From an uncultured Bacteroidia bacterium (lineage in GTDB: Bacteria; Bacteroidota; Bacteroidia; Bacteroidales; UBA932), in assembly GCA_902801885.1 (NCBI GenBank), contig CADCJX010000006.1:62001-126000 (forward strand): DNA of 64,000 nt, given 5' to 3'. A program made the translations under genes and the position numbers. The notes under the pieces were generated by a model that had not been told where the DNA came from, did not search any database, and saw nothing but the letters and a program-made list of their open reading frames with translations. Below are positions 1 to 9,574 of the stretch, piece after piece (the first letter of the stretch is position 1; each line of letters starts with the position of its first letter).

Positions 1-527
1 AGTTTCGGCTTAGCGATTCCGAATGACTTGGCAACCCCCACGAGATAGCCGGCGATCTTAACTTTCTGACGGAAGTCAGGAAGAGGAATGACGGCCATGT
101 CAGAGATGAACATGAGCTTGTGGTAGTTGGGGTTCTCGATGACGCCAACATGGCTCAGGACACCCTTAGGAGGAAGAAGTCCGGTCTCCTTGTTGAGAAT
201 GGCACGCAGGAACTTGTCGGTAGAGCAGAGGCCCTTCATGAGGACGTCACCGTCACCGTCATGGACCATCTGGACTGCCTTGGCAACCGCCTTGAGTTCG
301 ACAGGCTCATTGACTACATCGAACTGCTCGACGTCAATTCCGAGCTTGGTGCAAGTCTCAGCGATGAGGTTCTTGTCTCCTACGAGAGTAACCTTGACGA
401 AACCCATCTCGGAAGCCTTGGCGCAAGCCTCGATAGTGTGCTCATCCACGGCCCATGCCGCGACCATTTTCTTGCAAATACCCTTCTCCTTGAGTTCTGC
501 AAAGACATCTGCGAATTTGGTAATCAT
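1..527 (-). CDS. phosphate butyryl/acetyltransferase family protein (3' end outside window)
   Basis: Only the N-terminal 175 residues are inside the window; the gene runs off the left edge. It starts with MITKFADVFAELKEKG and contains stretches such as GFVKVTLVGDKNLIAE, DVLMKGLCSTDKFLRAIL and HKLMFISDMAVIPLPDF, which match the phosphotransacylase fold shared by Ptb and Pta (family knowledge). The enzyme would exchange an acyl group between CoA and phosphate. It lies 19 nt downstream of ackA on the same strand, so the two probably convert acyl-CoA to the free acid plus ATP. The length and features resemble Ptb more than the long Pta, but the substrate cannot be fixed from the fragment. Confidence 0.8.
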   Translation of the reverse strand, partial: MITKFADVFAELKEKGICKKMVAAWAVDEHTIEACAKASEMGFVKVTLVGDKNLIAETCTKLGIDVEQFDVVNEPVELKAVAKAVQMVHDGDGDVLMKGLCSTDKFLRAILNKETGLLPPKGVLSHVGVIENPNYHKLMFISDMAVIPLPDFRQKVKIAGYLVGVAKSFGIAKPK

Positions 528-546
528 AGTGTTATGTAATTTTGAA

Positions 547-1761
547 TTATTCGTCAATGTTCTGTACAAGATGCATGGTATCACGTGCGATCACGAGTTC
601 TTCGTCAGTAGTGACCAATGCGACTTTGACCTTGGACTCAGGGAGGGAGATGACGGTGTCCTCACCCCAGGCAGTGTTGGCCTCATAGTCGAAAGCAAGT
701 CCGAGATAGGTGAAGTTTTCGCACACCCTGCGACGCAGACGGCTGTTGTGTTCGCCGATGCCTCCGGTGAAGAAGATCGCGTCCACACCGTTCATCTCGG
801 CGACATACGCTCCGATGTACTTTATCATCTGGTAGGTCAGCATCTTGAGGGTGAGCTTTGCCTTGAACTCTCCACTGTTGGCAAGTTCGTCCATCTCACG
901 GGCATCGGAAGTCTTCTGTGAAACTCCGAGGAAGCCGCTCTTCTTGTTGACGAGCTCGTACATCTGGTCGGGATCGAGGTTCTCCTTCTTCATGATGTAG
1001 AGGATGGCGTTGGGATCGACATCGCCGCACCTGGTCCCCATGATCAGGCCCTCAAGCGGAGTGAGACCCATAGAAGTGTCTATAGACTTGCCGTTCTGGA
1101 CTGCAGTTATGGAACTACCATTACCGATGTGGCAGGTTATGATCTTTGAATTGTTGATATCTATGCCTACCATCTTGGCACCCTTGTGAGCCACAAACTG
1201 ATGGCTGGTACCATGGGCACCGTAACGGCGGATGTGGTACTTCTCGTAGTACTCATAAGGAAGGCCATACATGTATGCCTGAGGCGGCATCGTCTGATGG
1301 AAAGCCGTGTCGAAGGTGACTACCTGGGGAACATTGGGAAGGACTTCCTGGCAGGCCCTGATACCAAGCAGGTGCGCAGGGTTATGCAGTGGTGCGAAAT
1401 CACAGCAGAAATCTATCTTTGAGAGGACATCCTCGTCAACGATTGCGCTGCCGGAGAAGAAATCGGCGCCCTGGACGATCCTGTGGCCTACGGCCTCAAT
1501 ATCCTCGAAAGATTTAAGGACTCCGTGCTCACGGTCGACAAGAGCATCCAGAACTAGCTGCATGCCGACAGTATGGTCCGGAATGGGGAGATCTTTCACG
1601 ACCTTGTCCTTTCCGGCAGGCTTGTGCTGAAGCCTTCCACTTTCGAGCCCTATCTTTTCGACTATGCCTTTGGCCAGGAGGTCGTAGACGTCATCGTTCC
1701 TCATGTCAAGCAGCTGGTACTTGATGGACGAACTTCCACAATTGATAACGAGAATAATCAT
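547..1761 (-). CDS. ackA: acetate kinase
   Basis: Interconverts acetate plus ATP with acetyl phosphate plus ADP in the cytoplasm, the ATP-yielding last step of acetate fermentation. The 404-residue protein has the usual length. It opens with the family signature MIILVINCGSSSIKYQL and contains HRIVQGADFF, VTFDTAFHQTMP, RYGAHGTSHQFVA, CHIGNGSS and FTGGIGEHNS, all ASKHA-fold acetate kinase motifs. The ATG at 1761 was chosen because the conserved NCGSSS segment begins only a few residues later; an upstream ATG at 1770 is possible. The phosphotransacylase gene follows it. A TATCTTTG -7 box lies about 30 nt upstream. Confidence 0.96.
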   Translation of the reverse strand: MIILVINCGSSSIKYQLLDMRNDDVYDLLAKGIVEKIGLESGRLQHKPAGKDKVVKDLPIPDHTVGMQLVLDALVDREHGVLKSFEDIEAVGHRIVQGADFFSGSAIVDEDVLSKIDFCCDFAPLHNPAHLLGIRACQEVLPNVPQVVTFDTAFHQTMPPQAYMYGLPYEYYEKYHIRRYGAHGTSHQFVAHKGAKMVGIDINNSKIITCHIGNGSSITAVQNGKSIDTSMGLTPLEGLIMGTRCGDVDPNAILYIMKKENLDPDQMYELVNKKSGFLGVSQKTSDAREMDELANSGEFKAKLTLKMLTYQMIKYIGAYVAEMNGVDAIFFTGGIGEHNSRLRRRVCENFTYLGLAFDYEANTAWGEDTVISLPESKVKVALVTTDEELVIARDTMHLVQNIDE

Positions 1762-1790
1762 TACTTGCAATAATATTAATATCAGAACGA

Positions 1791-1798
1791 CAAAGATA
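1791..1798 (-). promoter_or_regulatory. -7 box of ackA operon promoter
   Basis: On the minus strand this reads TATCTTTG, an exact match to the Bacteroidota -7 consensus TAnnTTTG, 30 nt upstream of the ackA start. No clear -33 TTTG is seen at the usual 19-21 nt spacing. Confidence 0.5.
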
Positions 1799-1840
1799 AG
1801 AAATTAATAACTATTTTTACGAAAATTAAAGGATATCGGA

Positions 1841-2959
1841 ATGGTGGAGGCGAAAGACATGAGGGTAGCCGGTATTCCGTTCACGGCAGGTGTCGCGGCG
1901 GGAGCCATCCTCGTTCCTACCTGCGGCCCCGCATTTCCACTGTTGCTACCGTCCAGCCTTGCTTTCATCCTCTTACTGTTTTCCGTAGCTCCGATCCGCC
2001 TGTTCGGATGCAAGGATTCTAAAACCTTTGCTGTACCGTGGGCCATGGTTTCATTTAGCCTGGCTGGTGTCTTCTGCTACCTGTGCAACAAGTTGTCAGC
2101 CGGTGTGACATTGCCGCCATCTTCGTTGGAGGTGTTGTCGTTGAGATGGTGCGATTCCCTTAAGGGATGTATCGATTCCATCCCCTATCCATCGGAAGAT
2201 ACCGGGGCACTGATCAAAGCGTTGATAACCGGAGACAGAAGCGGCCTCGAAAAAGAAACGATAGAGACATTCCGTGCAAGCGGAGCCTCCCACATACTCG
2301 CCTTGTCGGGATTGCATCTGGGAATAATATACCTGATACTGATGAAGATAACGGTTCCACTGGGCAACTCTCCTTCAGCCCGGGCGGCAAGATATTCATT
2401 CATCGTCACCGCTTCCGGGTTTTACACACTTATGACAGGAGCCGGGCCATCCATAGCAAGGGCGTTCCTGTTCATCCTCATCGGGGAGACCGCGAAACTC
2501 CTGGGCCGGTCCAGGGAACCATGGAGAGTCCTCCTGTCCGCTCTTGTGATTCAGCTTGCCATCAAGCCGGATGTGATCTCATCAACCGGATTCCAGCTCT
2601 CCTATCTTGCCATGCTTGGAATCTGCACCATGTTTCCTGTCCTCGAACGGTTCTATCCAAAAGGAGAAGGTCTCTGGGGCAGGATAGATCCGGTCAGGAA
2701 GGTCTGGAGCGCAGCGACCATATCCCTATCCTGCCAGGTGTTTACCGCGCCCCTGGTCTGGATCCGTTTCCACTCTTTCCCGCAGTATTTCCTCCTGACC
2801 AATCTCCTGGCCCTGCCACTGACAAGCGCGATCATGGTCATTTCCGTGACCACGATCGCGCTGTCTTTTCTTGGAATATGTCCCGGCTTCCTCGTCAGCC
2901 TCGACGACATGGCAGTCGGAGCACTGAAGTTCTGCCTGGAGATAATCAGCAGCCTATGA
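1841..2959 (+). CDS. ComEC/Rec2-family membrane protein, short form
   Basis: A polytopic inner-membrane protein of the ComEC/Rec2 family, the channel for single-stranded DNA entry in natural transformation (family knowledge). The Competence-domain core is visible around residues 120-330, with LITGDRSGLEKETIETFRAS and GASHILALSGLHLGIIY as hallmarks, followed by several hydrophobic helices. At 372 residues it is about half the length of B. subtilis ComEC. It lacks the C-terminal metallo-beta-lactamase domain and has little room for the N-terminal OB-like DUF4131 domain. Alternative start: Met7. Its 3' end overlaps the convergent fucP by 6 bp. Confidence 0.85.
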   Translation: MVEAKDMRVAGIPFTAGVAAGAILVPTCGPAFPLLLPSSLAFILLLFSVAPIRLFGCKDSKTFAVPWAMVSFSLAGVFCYLCNKLSAGVTLPPSSLEVLSLRWCDSLKGCIDSIPYPSEDTGALIKALITGDRSGLEKETIETFRASGASHILALSGLHLGIIYLILMKITVPLGNSPSARAARYSFIVTASGFYTLMTGAGPSIARAFLFILIGETAKLLGRSREPWRVLLSALVIQLAIKPDVISSTGFQLSYLAMLGICTMFPVLERFYPKGEGLWGRIDPVRKVWSAATISLSCQVFTAPLVWIRFHSFPQYFLLTNLLALPLTSAIMVISVTTIALSFLGICPGFLVSLDDMAVGALKFCLEIISSL

Positions 2960-4249
2960 CCTCCTCAACTTGTAGGACCTAAGTCCATAGACCAGGACCA
3001 CTATGAAGCAGATCAGAGGCAGGACGAAGGAAACATTTACCGCCGGATGGCCAAGGATGACATGCTTGTCGATTATCATGCCCTGAAGAGGTGGCATGAT
3101 GGCTCCGCCGACGATGGCCTCGACCAGGAAGGCGGCTCCAAGGCTTGCATCCTGGGGATCGACGTTCTCCAGGGCGATGCCATAGATCGTAGGGAACATC
3201 AGGGACATGAAGGCACTGATGCCGATAAGGCAGTAGAGCCCTCCCATACCGACGATGCAGATAGTCCCGATCGCACATATTGCAGCCCCTGTGGCAAAGA
3301 TCGTCAGGAGTTTGCTGGAATTGACGTACTTCATCAAGGCTGTGGCTATGAATCTTCCACAAAGGAAGAGTGCCATGGCTATGATGTTGTAGGTCTGCGC
3401 AGTAGCCTTGTTTATTCCCAGATTGTCAGCATACTGGATGATGAAGGTCCAAGTCATGATCTGGGCAGCCACGTAGAACACCTGGGCGAGGACACCCTCC
3501 CTGTAAAGCTTATTGTGCCACAGATTTGAGAGGGACTTTCCGGTGCTGTTGGTCTGCTCAGGCTGGATGTCTGTCTTGGGGACTTTGGCCAAAGCTATGA
3601 TGACGAACACTACCAGTACCACGATTCCGATGATCACGTAAGGGTTTCGGATCACTGCCAGGTCATGCAGGCGTATACTTGCCTTCTCAGCCTCGGACAG
3701 GCTTGGGAATATGATGTTTCCTGCAACGTCCCTCTTGTCGGAAAGGAGTTGCGGAAGCACGACGAAGGAAGCGACGCTCATGCCCATCAGGGAGCCCATC
3801 GGATTGAATGACTGGGAGAGATTGAGGCGCCTGGTAGCATTGGACTTCGATCCCAGGGACAGGATGAATGGATTGGCAGTGGTCTCGAGGAAAGCAAGAC
3901 CGAAAGTCAGGATGTAGAGCGACATGCAGAAGAACGAGAACTGCTGGAACTGGGCGGCTGGTATGAACAGGAAGGCTCCTGTAGCATAGAGGGCAAGTCC
4001 GAGCAGGATTCCGCTCTTGTAGCTGTGCTTGCGGATGAACAGGGCAGCCGGTATGGCCATGGTAGCATAACCGCCATAGAAGGCGAACTGCACCAGGGAA
4101 GCCTTGGCCGCAGACAACTCCATCACCGTCTGGAAGGCCGCCACCATCGGATTGGTGATGTCGTTGGCGAACCCCCAGAGGGCGAAGAGAGAAGTTATCA
4201 GGATAAAGATGAAGAGGTATTTCCTCTCCACCAGCTTTTCACCGGCCAT
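2954..4249 (-). CDS. fucP: L-fucose:H+ symporter
   Basis: A 12-helix major facilitator superfamily carrier that imports L-fucose with protons. The 431-residue protein matches FucP in length. It has the family features FALWGFANDITNPMV after the first helix, FAFYGGYATMAIPAALF, LAFLETTANPFILSLG and RLNLSQSFNPMGSLMG. It starts 3 nt after the stop of fucI, so the isomerase and transporter are cotranscribed and probably translationally coupled. No fuculokinase or aldolase is present in the window. The sugar could in principle be a related hexose, but the FucI neighbour supports fucose. Confidence 0.93.
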   Translation of the reverse strand: MAGEKLVERKYLFIFILITSLFALWGFANDITNPMVAAFQTVMELSAAKASLVQFAFYGGYATMAIPAALFIRKHSYKSGILLGLALYATGAFLFIPAAQFQQFSFFCMSLYILTFGLAFLETTANPFILSLGSKSNATRRLNLSQSFNPMGSLMGMSVASFVVLPQLLSDKRDVAGNIIFPSLSEAEKASIRLHDLAVIRNPYVIIGIVVLVVFVIIALAKVPKTDIQPEQTNSTGKSLSNLWHNKLYREGVLAQVFYVAAQIMTWTFIIQYADNLGINKATAQTYNIIAMALFLCGRFIATALMKYVNSSKLLTIFATGAAICAIGTICIVGMGGLYCLIGISAFMSLMFPTIYGIALENVDPQDASLGAAFLVEAIVGGAIMPPLQGMIIDKHVILGHPAVNVSFVLPLICFIVVLVYGLRSYKLRRS

Positions 4250-4252
4250 AGG

Positions 4253-6025
4253 CTACTTGTAGAGAGGTCCGAAATTGGCGCAAGCACGGAAATCCGCTCC
4301 CTCCTTGTCCATTCCGAAAGCGTTCCATGCCGCCGGACGGAAGATCTTGGACTCGTCGACATTGTGCATGCAGACAGGGATCCTGAGCATGGAAGCGAGG
4401 GTGATCATGTCTGCACCAATGTGGCCGTAGGAGATTGCTCCGTGGTTGGCTCCCCAGTTGTTCATAACGCTGTACACGTCCTTGAAGGCATCCTTCTTGG
4501 GATCGAGACGGGGAGTGAACCAGGTGGAAGGCCAGGTGGGATCGGTGCGCTTGTCAAGCACATCGTGGATCTCAGGATCGATGTTCACGACCCATCCTTC
4601 CGCAATCTGGAGTACAGGACCTAAGCCATCTACGATGTTGATCCTCATCATAGTTGCAGGGAAATCTCCCTTTGAGACGAAGTGGATGCTGAATCCGCCG
4701 CCTCGGAAGTAGTCACGGTCGGCAGGCATCCACCAGCAATTCTCGAGGCATTTCTTCTGGTCTTCGTCGGTCATCTCCCAGAAGGTCTTCATGACAGGAT
4801 TGCCCTGGGAATCTGTACTCTGGCCGCAGCCGTCCATCGTGGTTGCTCCAGAGTTGATCAGGTGGATGATGCCAGGGGCTGCCTTGCCGGTCAGTTCCTT
4901 GCCGGTGACCCTCTTCACGGCCTCGGGGCTCCAGTAGGTACGTACGTCGGAGAAGATTTGAGGCAGGTTGGTCATCAGATGGGCAAGAAGCATCGCGGCA
5001 CCGTTGAGCGAATCATTCTCGGTAGCCAGGATGGTAGGCTCCCTGCGGCCGTTCCAGTCGAAGTTGGTGTTGAGAAGGGTCTCGGTGAAGTCTCCGTTGG
5101 GCATCCAGTCGGTCCACTGGCGCTGTCCCTGGAAACCACCCGCGATTGCATTATGACCAAGGGATTCCTCCTTGAAGCCCATCTCCTTGAGTTTCGGATT
5201 GCCATGCAGGAGATCCATGACGATCAAGGTCATCTTTGTGACGAAATCCCAGTCCTTGTCTTTCTCTTCGCGGGTCTTCTGCTTCTCCGGACGGTTCTTG
5301 TCCCAGCCTTCCTTAGGCATGCAGTACTTCTCGACCCAGGCCTTTGCCTTTTCATATTCATCATGGTCGTAGATGCCAAGGTCCATTCGCCTGAGGATTT
5401 CCACCTCGTCGACGCTTTCATTCCTCATTCCAAGGTACTTCTGGAAGAAGTTACAGTCCACGATGGATCCTGCGATACCCATGGTGACGCTTCCGATCGA
5501 AAGATAGGATTCTCCCCTCATCTCGCCGACTGCCACGGCAGCCTTGGCGAAGCGGAGGATCTTCTCTGCGACATCGTCCGGAATCGAATTGTCAGACACA
5601 TCCTGGACATCATGGCCATAGATACCATAGGCAGGAAGCCCTTTCTGTGCATGGGCTGCCAGAACGGCAGCAAGATAGACAGCACCGGGGCGCTCTGTGC
5701 CGTTGAATCCCCAGACCGCCTTTGGCCAAAGAGGATGCATGTCCATGGTTTCAGAGCCATAGCACCAACAGGAAGTCACGGAAATCGTGCCCCAGACTCC
5801 CTCTCTCTCAAACTTTTCAGCGCAGGCTGCACTCTCAGCAACACGACCGATGGTGGTATCAGCTATGACGCACTCTACAGGAGCTCCGTCACTGTACTTC
5901 AGATTTGAAGAAATGAGTTTGGCAACATTGGCGGCAAGAGTCATTGTCTTCTCTTCCAGACTCTCACGTACTCCGCCCTGACGACCGTCGATGTTAGGAC
6001 GGATACCTATTTTAGGATGTTTCAT
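4253..6025 (-). CDS. fucI: L-fucose isomerase
   Basis: Converts L-fucose to L-fuculose in the cytoplasm with Mn2+; some homologues also act on D-arabinose. The 590-residue length equals that of E. coli FucI. Residues matching the E. coli metal ligands (Glu337, Asp361, His528) appear near residue 335 ([10 protein letters not shown]), near 360 (FSDVRTYW) and near 530 ([15 protein letters not shown]). The start [18 protein letters not shown] is typical of the family. It is the first gene of a two-gene unit with fucP, probably used to consume fucose from host glycans or plant or algal polymers. Confidence 0.97.
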   Translation of the reverse strand: MKHPKIGIRPNIDGRQGGVRESLEEKTMTLAANVAKLISSNLKYSDGAPVECVIADTTIGRVAESAACAEKFEREGVWGTISVTSCWCYGSETMDMHPLWPKAVWGFNGTERPGAVYLAAVLAAHAQKGLPAYGIYGHDVQDVSDNSIPDDVAEKILRFAKAAVAVGEMRGESYLSIGSVTMGIAGSIVDCNFFQKYLGMRNESVDEVEILRRMDLGIYDHDEYEKAKAWVEKYCMPKEGWDKNRPEKQKTREEKDKDWDFVTKMTLIVMDLLHGNPKLKEMGFKEESLGHNAIAGGFQGQRQWTDWMPNGDFTETLLNTNFDWNGRREPTILATENDSLNGAAMLLAHLMTNLPQIFSDVRTYWSPEAVKRVTGKELTGKAAPGIIHLINSGATTMDGCGQSTDSQGNPVMKTFWEMTDEDQKKCLENCWWMPADRDYFRGGGFSIHFVSKGDFPATMMRINIVDGLGPVLQIAEGWVVNIDPEIHDVLDKRTDPTWPSTWFTPRLDPKKDAFKDVYSVMNNWGANHGAISYGHIGADMITLASMLRIPVCMHNVDESKIFRPAAWNAFGMDKEGADFRACANFGPLYK

Positions 6026-6077
6026 AATATGTGGTAATTAAATTTGTTTCGGATTACGAACAATAAATATAGGTAAT

Positions 6078-6719
6078 TTATCTGAAAACTGATCTGAAAA
6101 CCCAGAGAACCTTATCCTTCAGAGTGCTGTCCGGATCCCTCCAGACTGACATTTCAATTTTCCTGGTGGTCCGTGCAGGTATTCCGGGAGCTACTACACG
6201 GGCGACTCCCCCTTTAGCTGCCTTGTGCCCGTAGCCATAGGAGGCAAAGCTACGATGGAACATGTCCGACGGATTCTCGAGCTTGCTGAAAGCATACCCT
6301 GGAATCAGTGCCAGGGACAGGTCGAAAAGCTGGCAGGGAACCGGGATTGTCGGGTCAGGTTCAATCAGGCGTCCCCTGCGGGTACGCCCCCCGAAAAGAA
6401 GAGTCCTGTCAGGGCTAGCCACCGTACCGGCAATAATAGCCTTATGGCGAAGGAACTCAGAGTTTTCAAGGAAGGATGCAAGTGCATCTTCCGCCAGCAT
6501 GAGGTCCTGGTCCACCCAAAGGAACAATTCATTTCCTTCCTTGGCAGCCTTTTCCCACATTGCCTGATATCCGGCCGCTCCCTCATAATTCAGGAATATC
6601 GAGAATGAATATCTCCCCTCCGAGGCAACAGCATCTATCTGCTTCTGGCATTCTTCCAGACAGCCTCCGCTGCCATCGTTCCCGGGCGGGACAGTTATGA
6701 GTAAGGCGACTTTGACCAT
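6078..6719 (-). CDS. small glycosyltransferase family 2-like protein
   Basis: A 213-residue protein with weak resemblance to GT-A fold family 2 glycosyltransferases. The N-terminus (MVKVALLITVPPGNDGSGG) looks like the opening beta strand, and FLWVDQDLMLAEDALASF near residue 90 looks like the strand carrying a DxD-type metal motif (here DQD). Later segments such as GGRTRRGRLIEPD resemble the acceptor-side region. It is shorter than typical family members and has no signal peptide or membrane helix. It starts 6 nt after the lepA stop and is probably cotranscribed with it. Donor and acceptor cannot be named. Confidence 0.55.
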   Translation of the reverse strand: MVKVALLITVPPGNDGSGGCLEECQKQIDAVASEGRYSFSIFLNYEGAAGYQAMWEKAAKEGNELFLWVDQDLMLAEDALASFLENSEFLRHKAIIAGTVASPDRTLLFGGRTRRGRLIEPDPTIPVPCQLFDLSLALIPGYAFSKLENPSDMFHRSFASYGYGHKAAKGGVARVVAPGIPARTTRKIEMSVWRDPDSTLKDKVLWVFRSVFR

Positions 6720-6725
6720 ATATTC

Positions 6726-8516
6726 CTAAGAATCCAGTTTGAGCACAGCCATGAATGCGCTCTGGGGCACCTGGACAGTCCCTATCTGACGCATCCTCTT
6801 CTTTCCTTCCTTCTGCTTTTCGAGCAGTTTGCGCTTACGGGTCACATCTCCACCATAGCACTTAGCCGTCACATCCTTGCGGACCTGTCGTACCGTTTCG
6901 CGGGCGATGATCTTGGCACCGATGGCGGCCTGCACCGCGATGTCGAACTGCTGCCGGGGGATCAACTCTTTCAGTTTCACACACATCTTTCGACCGAAGT
7001 CGTAGGCATGGTCCTCATGGATGAGCGATGATAGGGCGTCCGCAGGGTCTCCGTTGAGAAGGATATCCAGCTTGACAAGCCTTGCGGGACGGAAATCGAT
7101 GACATGGTAGTCGAAGGACGCATAGCCCTTGGAAATGGATTTCAGCTTGTCATAGAAATCGAAGACTATCTCAGAGAGAGGCATGTCGTAGGTAAGTTCC
7201 ACACGGTCGGAAGTGATGTAGTGCTCCCCTATCAGGGTACCTCTCTTGTCCATGCAAAGCTTCATGATAGGCCCGTAGAACTCGGTCTTCGAGATTATCT
7301 GGGCACGGATGTACGGTTCCTCTATGTGGTCGATCAGTGTCGGTGCCGGAAGTCCGGAAGGGTTGTGGACGTCCAGCACTTCTCCCTGAGTAGTGTAAAC
7401 CTTGTAGGAGACGTTGGGAACAGTGGTGATCACATCCATGTTGAATTCCCTGAACAGGCGCTCCTGGACTATCTCAAGATGAAGCAGGCCCAGGAAGCCG
7501 CACCTGAAACCGAAACCCAGCGCGAGGGAAGACTCCGGTTCATAGACGAAGGAAGCGTCGTTAAGCTGGAATTTCTCCAGAGTAGCGCGCAGTTCCTCGA
7601 ACTTGTCGGCCTGGACGGGATACATTCCGGCGAAGACCATGGGCTTCACCTCCTCGAATCCGGCGATGGCCTCGGCGCAGGGCCTTGAGGAATGGGTAAT
7701 CGTGTCTCCCACCTTCACCTCTACGGCCCTCTTTATTCCAGAGATGATGTAGCCAACATCTCCTGTGGAAACCTTGCCTGTCGGGCAGAGCTTCATCTTG
7801 AGGACGCCGACCTCTTCGGCATCATATTCCATACCGGTTGCGACGAACTTGACCTTGTCGCCAGTGGAAACCGAGCCGTTCAGTACCTTGAAATAAGCGA
7901 TGATACCCCTGAACTGGTTGAATACGGAGTCGAAGATAAGGGCCTGCAGCGGGGCTTCGGGATCTCCTTTCGGCGCCGGAATCTTTTCGACTATTGCATC
8001 CAGAAGCGGCGGAATGCCTTCCCCGGTACGGGCAGACACTTTGAATATGTCTTCATGGTCACAGCCCAGCAAGTCCACTATCTGATCGGAGACCACTTCT
8101 ACCTGGGCGGATTCCATGTCGATCTTGTTGAGGACTGGGATGATCTCCAGCCCGTGGTCAACGGCAAGGTAGAGGTTGGAAATCGTCTGGGCCTGGATTC
8201 CCTGCGATGCATCCACCACGAGAAGAGCTCCCTCGCAGGAAGCGATGGAACGGGAAACTTCATAGGAGAAGTCCACATGCCCGGGGGTGTCGATCAGGTT
8301 GAGAATATATTTTTCACCTTTGTAGACGTATTCCATCTGGATGGCGTGGCTCTTTATAGTGATTCCTTTCTCTTTTTCGAGATCCATGTCATCGAGGACC
8401 TGGGCTTCCATGTCACGTGACGAAAGGGTCTTCGTGAGTTCAAGAAGCCTGTCGGCAAGAGTGCTCTTGCCATGGTCTATGTGTGCGATGATGCAGAAAT
8501 TGCGTATATGCTTCAT
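6726..8516 (-). CDS. lepA: elongation factor 4 (LepA) GTPase
   Basis: A ribosome-associated translational GTPase of 596 residues, the normal LepA length. The start at [19 protein letters not shown] is the family N-terminus; the reading frame stays open for 25 more codons upstream but those look noncoding. G motifs are visible: AHIDHGKST (G1), [12 protein letters not shown] (G3) and PVLNKIDME (G4). LepA-specific C-terminal segments include [14 protein letters not shown], the [13 protein letters not shown] region and [16 protein letters not shown]. It diverges from an ECF sigma gene, with a TATTTTTG -7 box only 6 nt before its start. Confidence 0.97.
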   Translation of the reverse strand: MKHIRNFCIIAHIDHGKSTLADRLLELTKTLSSRDMEAQVLDDMDLEKEKGITIKSHAIQMEYVYKGEKYILNLIDTPGHVDFSYEVSRSIASCEGALLVVDASQGIQAQTISNLYLAVDHGLEIIPVLNKIDMESAQVEVVSDQIVDLLGCDHEDIFKVSARTGEGIPPLLDAIVEKIPAPKGDPEAPLQALIFDSVFNQFRGIIAYFKVLNGSVSTGDKVKFVATGMEYDAEEVGVLKMKLCPTGKVSTGDVGYIISGIKRAVEVKVGDTITHSSRPCAEAIAGFEEVKPMVFAGMYPVQADKFEELRATLEKFQLNDASFVYEPESSLALGFGFRCGFLGLLHLEIVQERLFREFNMDVITTVPNVSYKVYTTQGEVLDVHNPSGLPAPTLIDHIEEPYIRAQIISKTEFYGPIMKLCMDKRGTLIGEHYITSDRVELTYDMPLSEIVFDFYDKLKSISKGYASFDYHVIDFRPARLVKLDILLNGDPADALSSLIHEDHAYDFGRKMCVKLKELIPRQQFDIAVQAAIGAKIIARETVRQVRKDVTAKCYGGDVTRKRKLLEKQKEGKKRMRQIGTVQVPQSAFMAVLKLDS

Positions 8517-8521
8517 AATTG

Positions 8522-8529
8522 CAAAAATA
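8522..8529 (-). promoter_or_regulatory. -7 box upstream of lepA
   Basis: On the minus strand this reads TATTTTTG, fitting TAnnTTTG. It ends 5 nt before the lepA ATG, so a transcript from it would be nearly leaderless. It is back to back with the box for the divergent sigma gene. Confidence 0.4.
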
Positions 8530-8541
8530 ATCAAATTGTCG

Positions 8542-8549
8542 TACATTTG
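8542..8549 (+). promoter_or_regulatory. -7 box upstream of ECF sigma gene
   Basis: TACATTTG matches TAnnTTTG, 22 nt before the GTG start at 8572. An ATTG lies at the -33 spacing (20 nt), one base off the TTTG consensus. Confidence 0.45.
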
Positions 8550-8571
8550 AAAGATACTACACAACTCAGAA

Positions 8572-9120
8572 GTGACTGACAAGGAGATCATAAAGCTCTA
8601 CAAGAGCGGACAGAAAGACAGGGCTTTCAAGGAAATCGTGGATTCCTACAGTGAAAGGCTCTACTGGCATGTCCGCCGCTTCCTTTGCAGCCACGAGGAC
8701 ACCGACGACCTCCTCCAGGAAATATTCTTGAAGATTTGGACCGCCCTCCCCTCCTTCAGGGGCGAATCACAGCTCTTCACCTGGCTTTACAGGATAGCCA
8801 CCAACGAGGCCCTCAATTTCCTGAACAAACAGAAAGTGAGGTCCGCCCTCCAGTTCGAAAGCCTCTCCTCCAAATTGGAAGAAAAGATTGACGAAGATCC
8901 ATGGTTCAACGGTGACGTGATGCAACGCATGCTGATGAAGGCCATCCAGCGATTACCAGAAAAACAGAGACTGGTGTTCGTAATGAGATGGTTCGAGGAA
9001 CTTCCATACGAAGAAATATCCGAGATCCTCGGCACCTCCATAGGGGCGCTCAAGGCTTCTTACCACTTTGCAACAGAAAAGCTCAAATCTTTTTTGGAAA
9101 AAAATTCTGAATTGTTTTAA
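8572..9120 (+). CDS. RNA polymerase ECF-type sigma factor
   Basis: A 182-residue sigma-70 family protein with only regions 2 and 4. Region 2 spans about residues 10-85, with [22 protein letters not shown] (2.1-2.2) and [18 protein letters not shown] (2.3-2.4). Region 4 spans about 120-175, with [26 protein letters not shown] as the helix-turn-helix. A GTG start is chosen because it opens a complete region 2. The next two genes are a single-helix membrane protein and a secreted Spy-like protein, the usual layout of an envelope-sensing ECF regulon. Confidence 0.92.
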   Translation: MTDKEIIKLYKSGQKDRAFKEIVDSYSERLYWHVRRFLCSHEDTDDLLQEIFLKIWTALPSFRGESQLFTWLYRIATNEALNFLNKQKVRSALQFESLSSKLEEKIDEDPWFNGDVMQRMLMKAIQRLPEKQRLVFVMRWFEELPYEEISEILGTSIGALKASYHFATEKLKSFLEKNSELF

Positions 9121-9154
9121 ACCAACGCCCTCATAGTCTGTCAAATAATCGGAA

Positions 9155-9571
9155 ATGAAATCGGAAAAGGACATATTTGAAAAAATCGGCAAGGCATCCT
9201 ATGGCGTGCCTGAAGGTTATTTCAATGACCTGAAAAGCCGTCTTGAAGCCATCCCGCAGGAAAAGTCAGTCCTGAGCGGGCCGTGGGCGCGAATCAGGCC
9301 GTACCTCGCCATGGCCGCTTGTTTCGTAGCCTTACTGGTTGCAGGCAATTCCGTCCTGCGACACACTGTTTCCACCAATCCCGCAGAGCAGGTCCAGAGC
9401 GAAGCTACCTATGCGGATATTATTTCTTTAACCCATCCGGAGGTCTTCATAAATGAGTTTGAATATGCTAATGAAGACGTCACGACCGAAGAGGACATCA
9501 TCAACTACCTCATCGAATCCGGTGTAGAGATGGAGTATCTAGCTTATTCAGGAGGAAACCAAAAGTATTAA
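9155..9571 (+). CDS. putative anti-sigma factor, single-pass membrane protein
   Basis: A 138-residue protein with a short cytoplasmic N-terminus, one hydrophobic helix at about residues 49-66 (YLAMAACFVALLVAG) and an acidic periplasmic tail. The N-terminal motif GVPEGYFNDLKSRLEAI resembles the VPEGYF segment at the start of many Bacteroidota membrane proteins encoded beside ECF sigma genes (family knowledge). It starts 34 nt after the sigma gene and ends 3 nt before the Spy-like gene. The anti-sigma role is inferred from topology and position; there is no clear zinc-binding anti-sigma motif. Confidence 0.6.
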   Translation: MKSEKDIFEKIGKASYGVPEGYFNDLKSRLEAIPQEKSVLSGPWARIRPYLAMAACFVALLVAGNSVLRHTVSTNPAEQVQSEATYADIISLTHPEVFINEFEYANEDVTTEEDIINYLIESGVEMEYLAYSGGNQKY

Positions 9572-9574
9572 ACC

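Noticed and set aside
4682..5908. 408-codon open frame opposite fucI
   Set aside because: Antisense to a highly conserved enzyme; composition is a codon-complement artefact with no recognisable domain.
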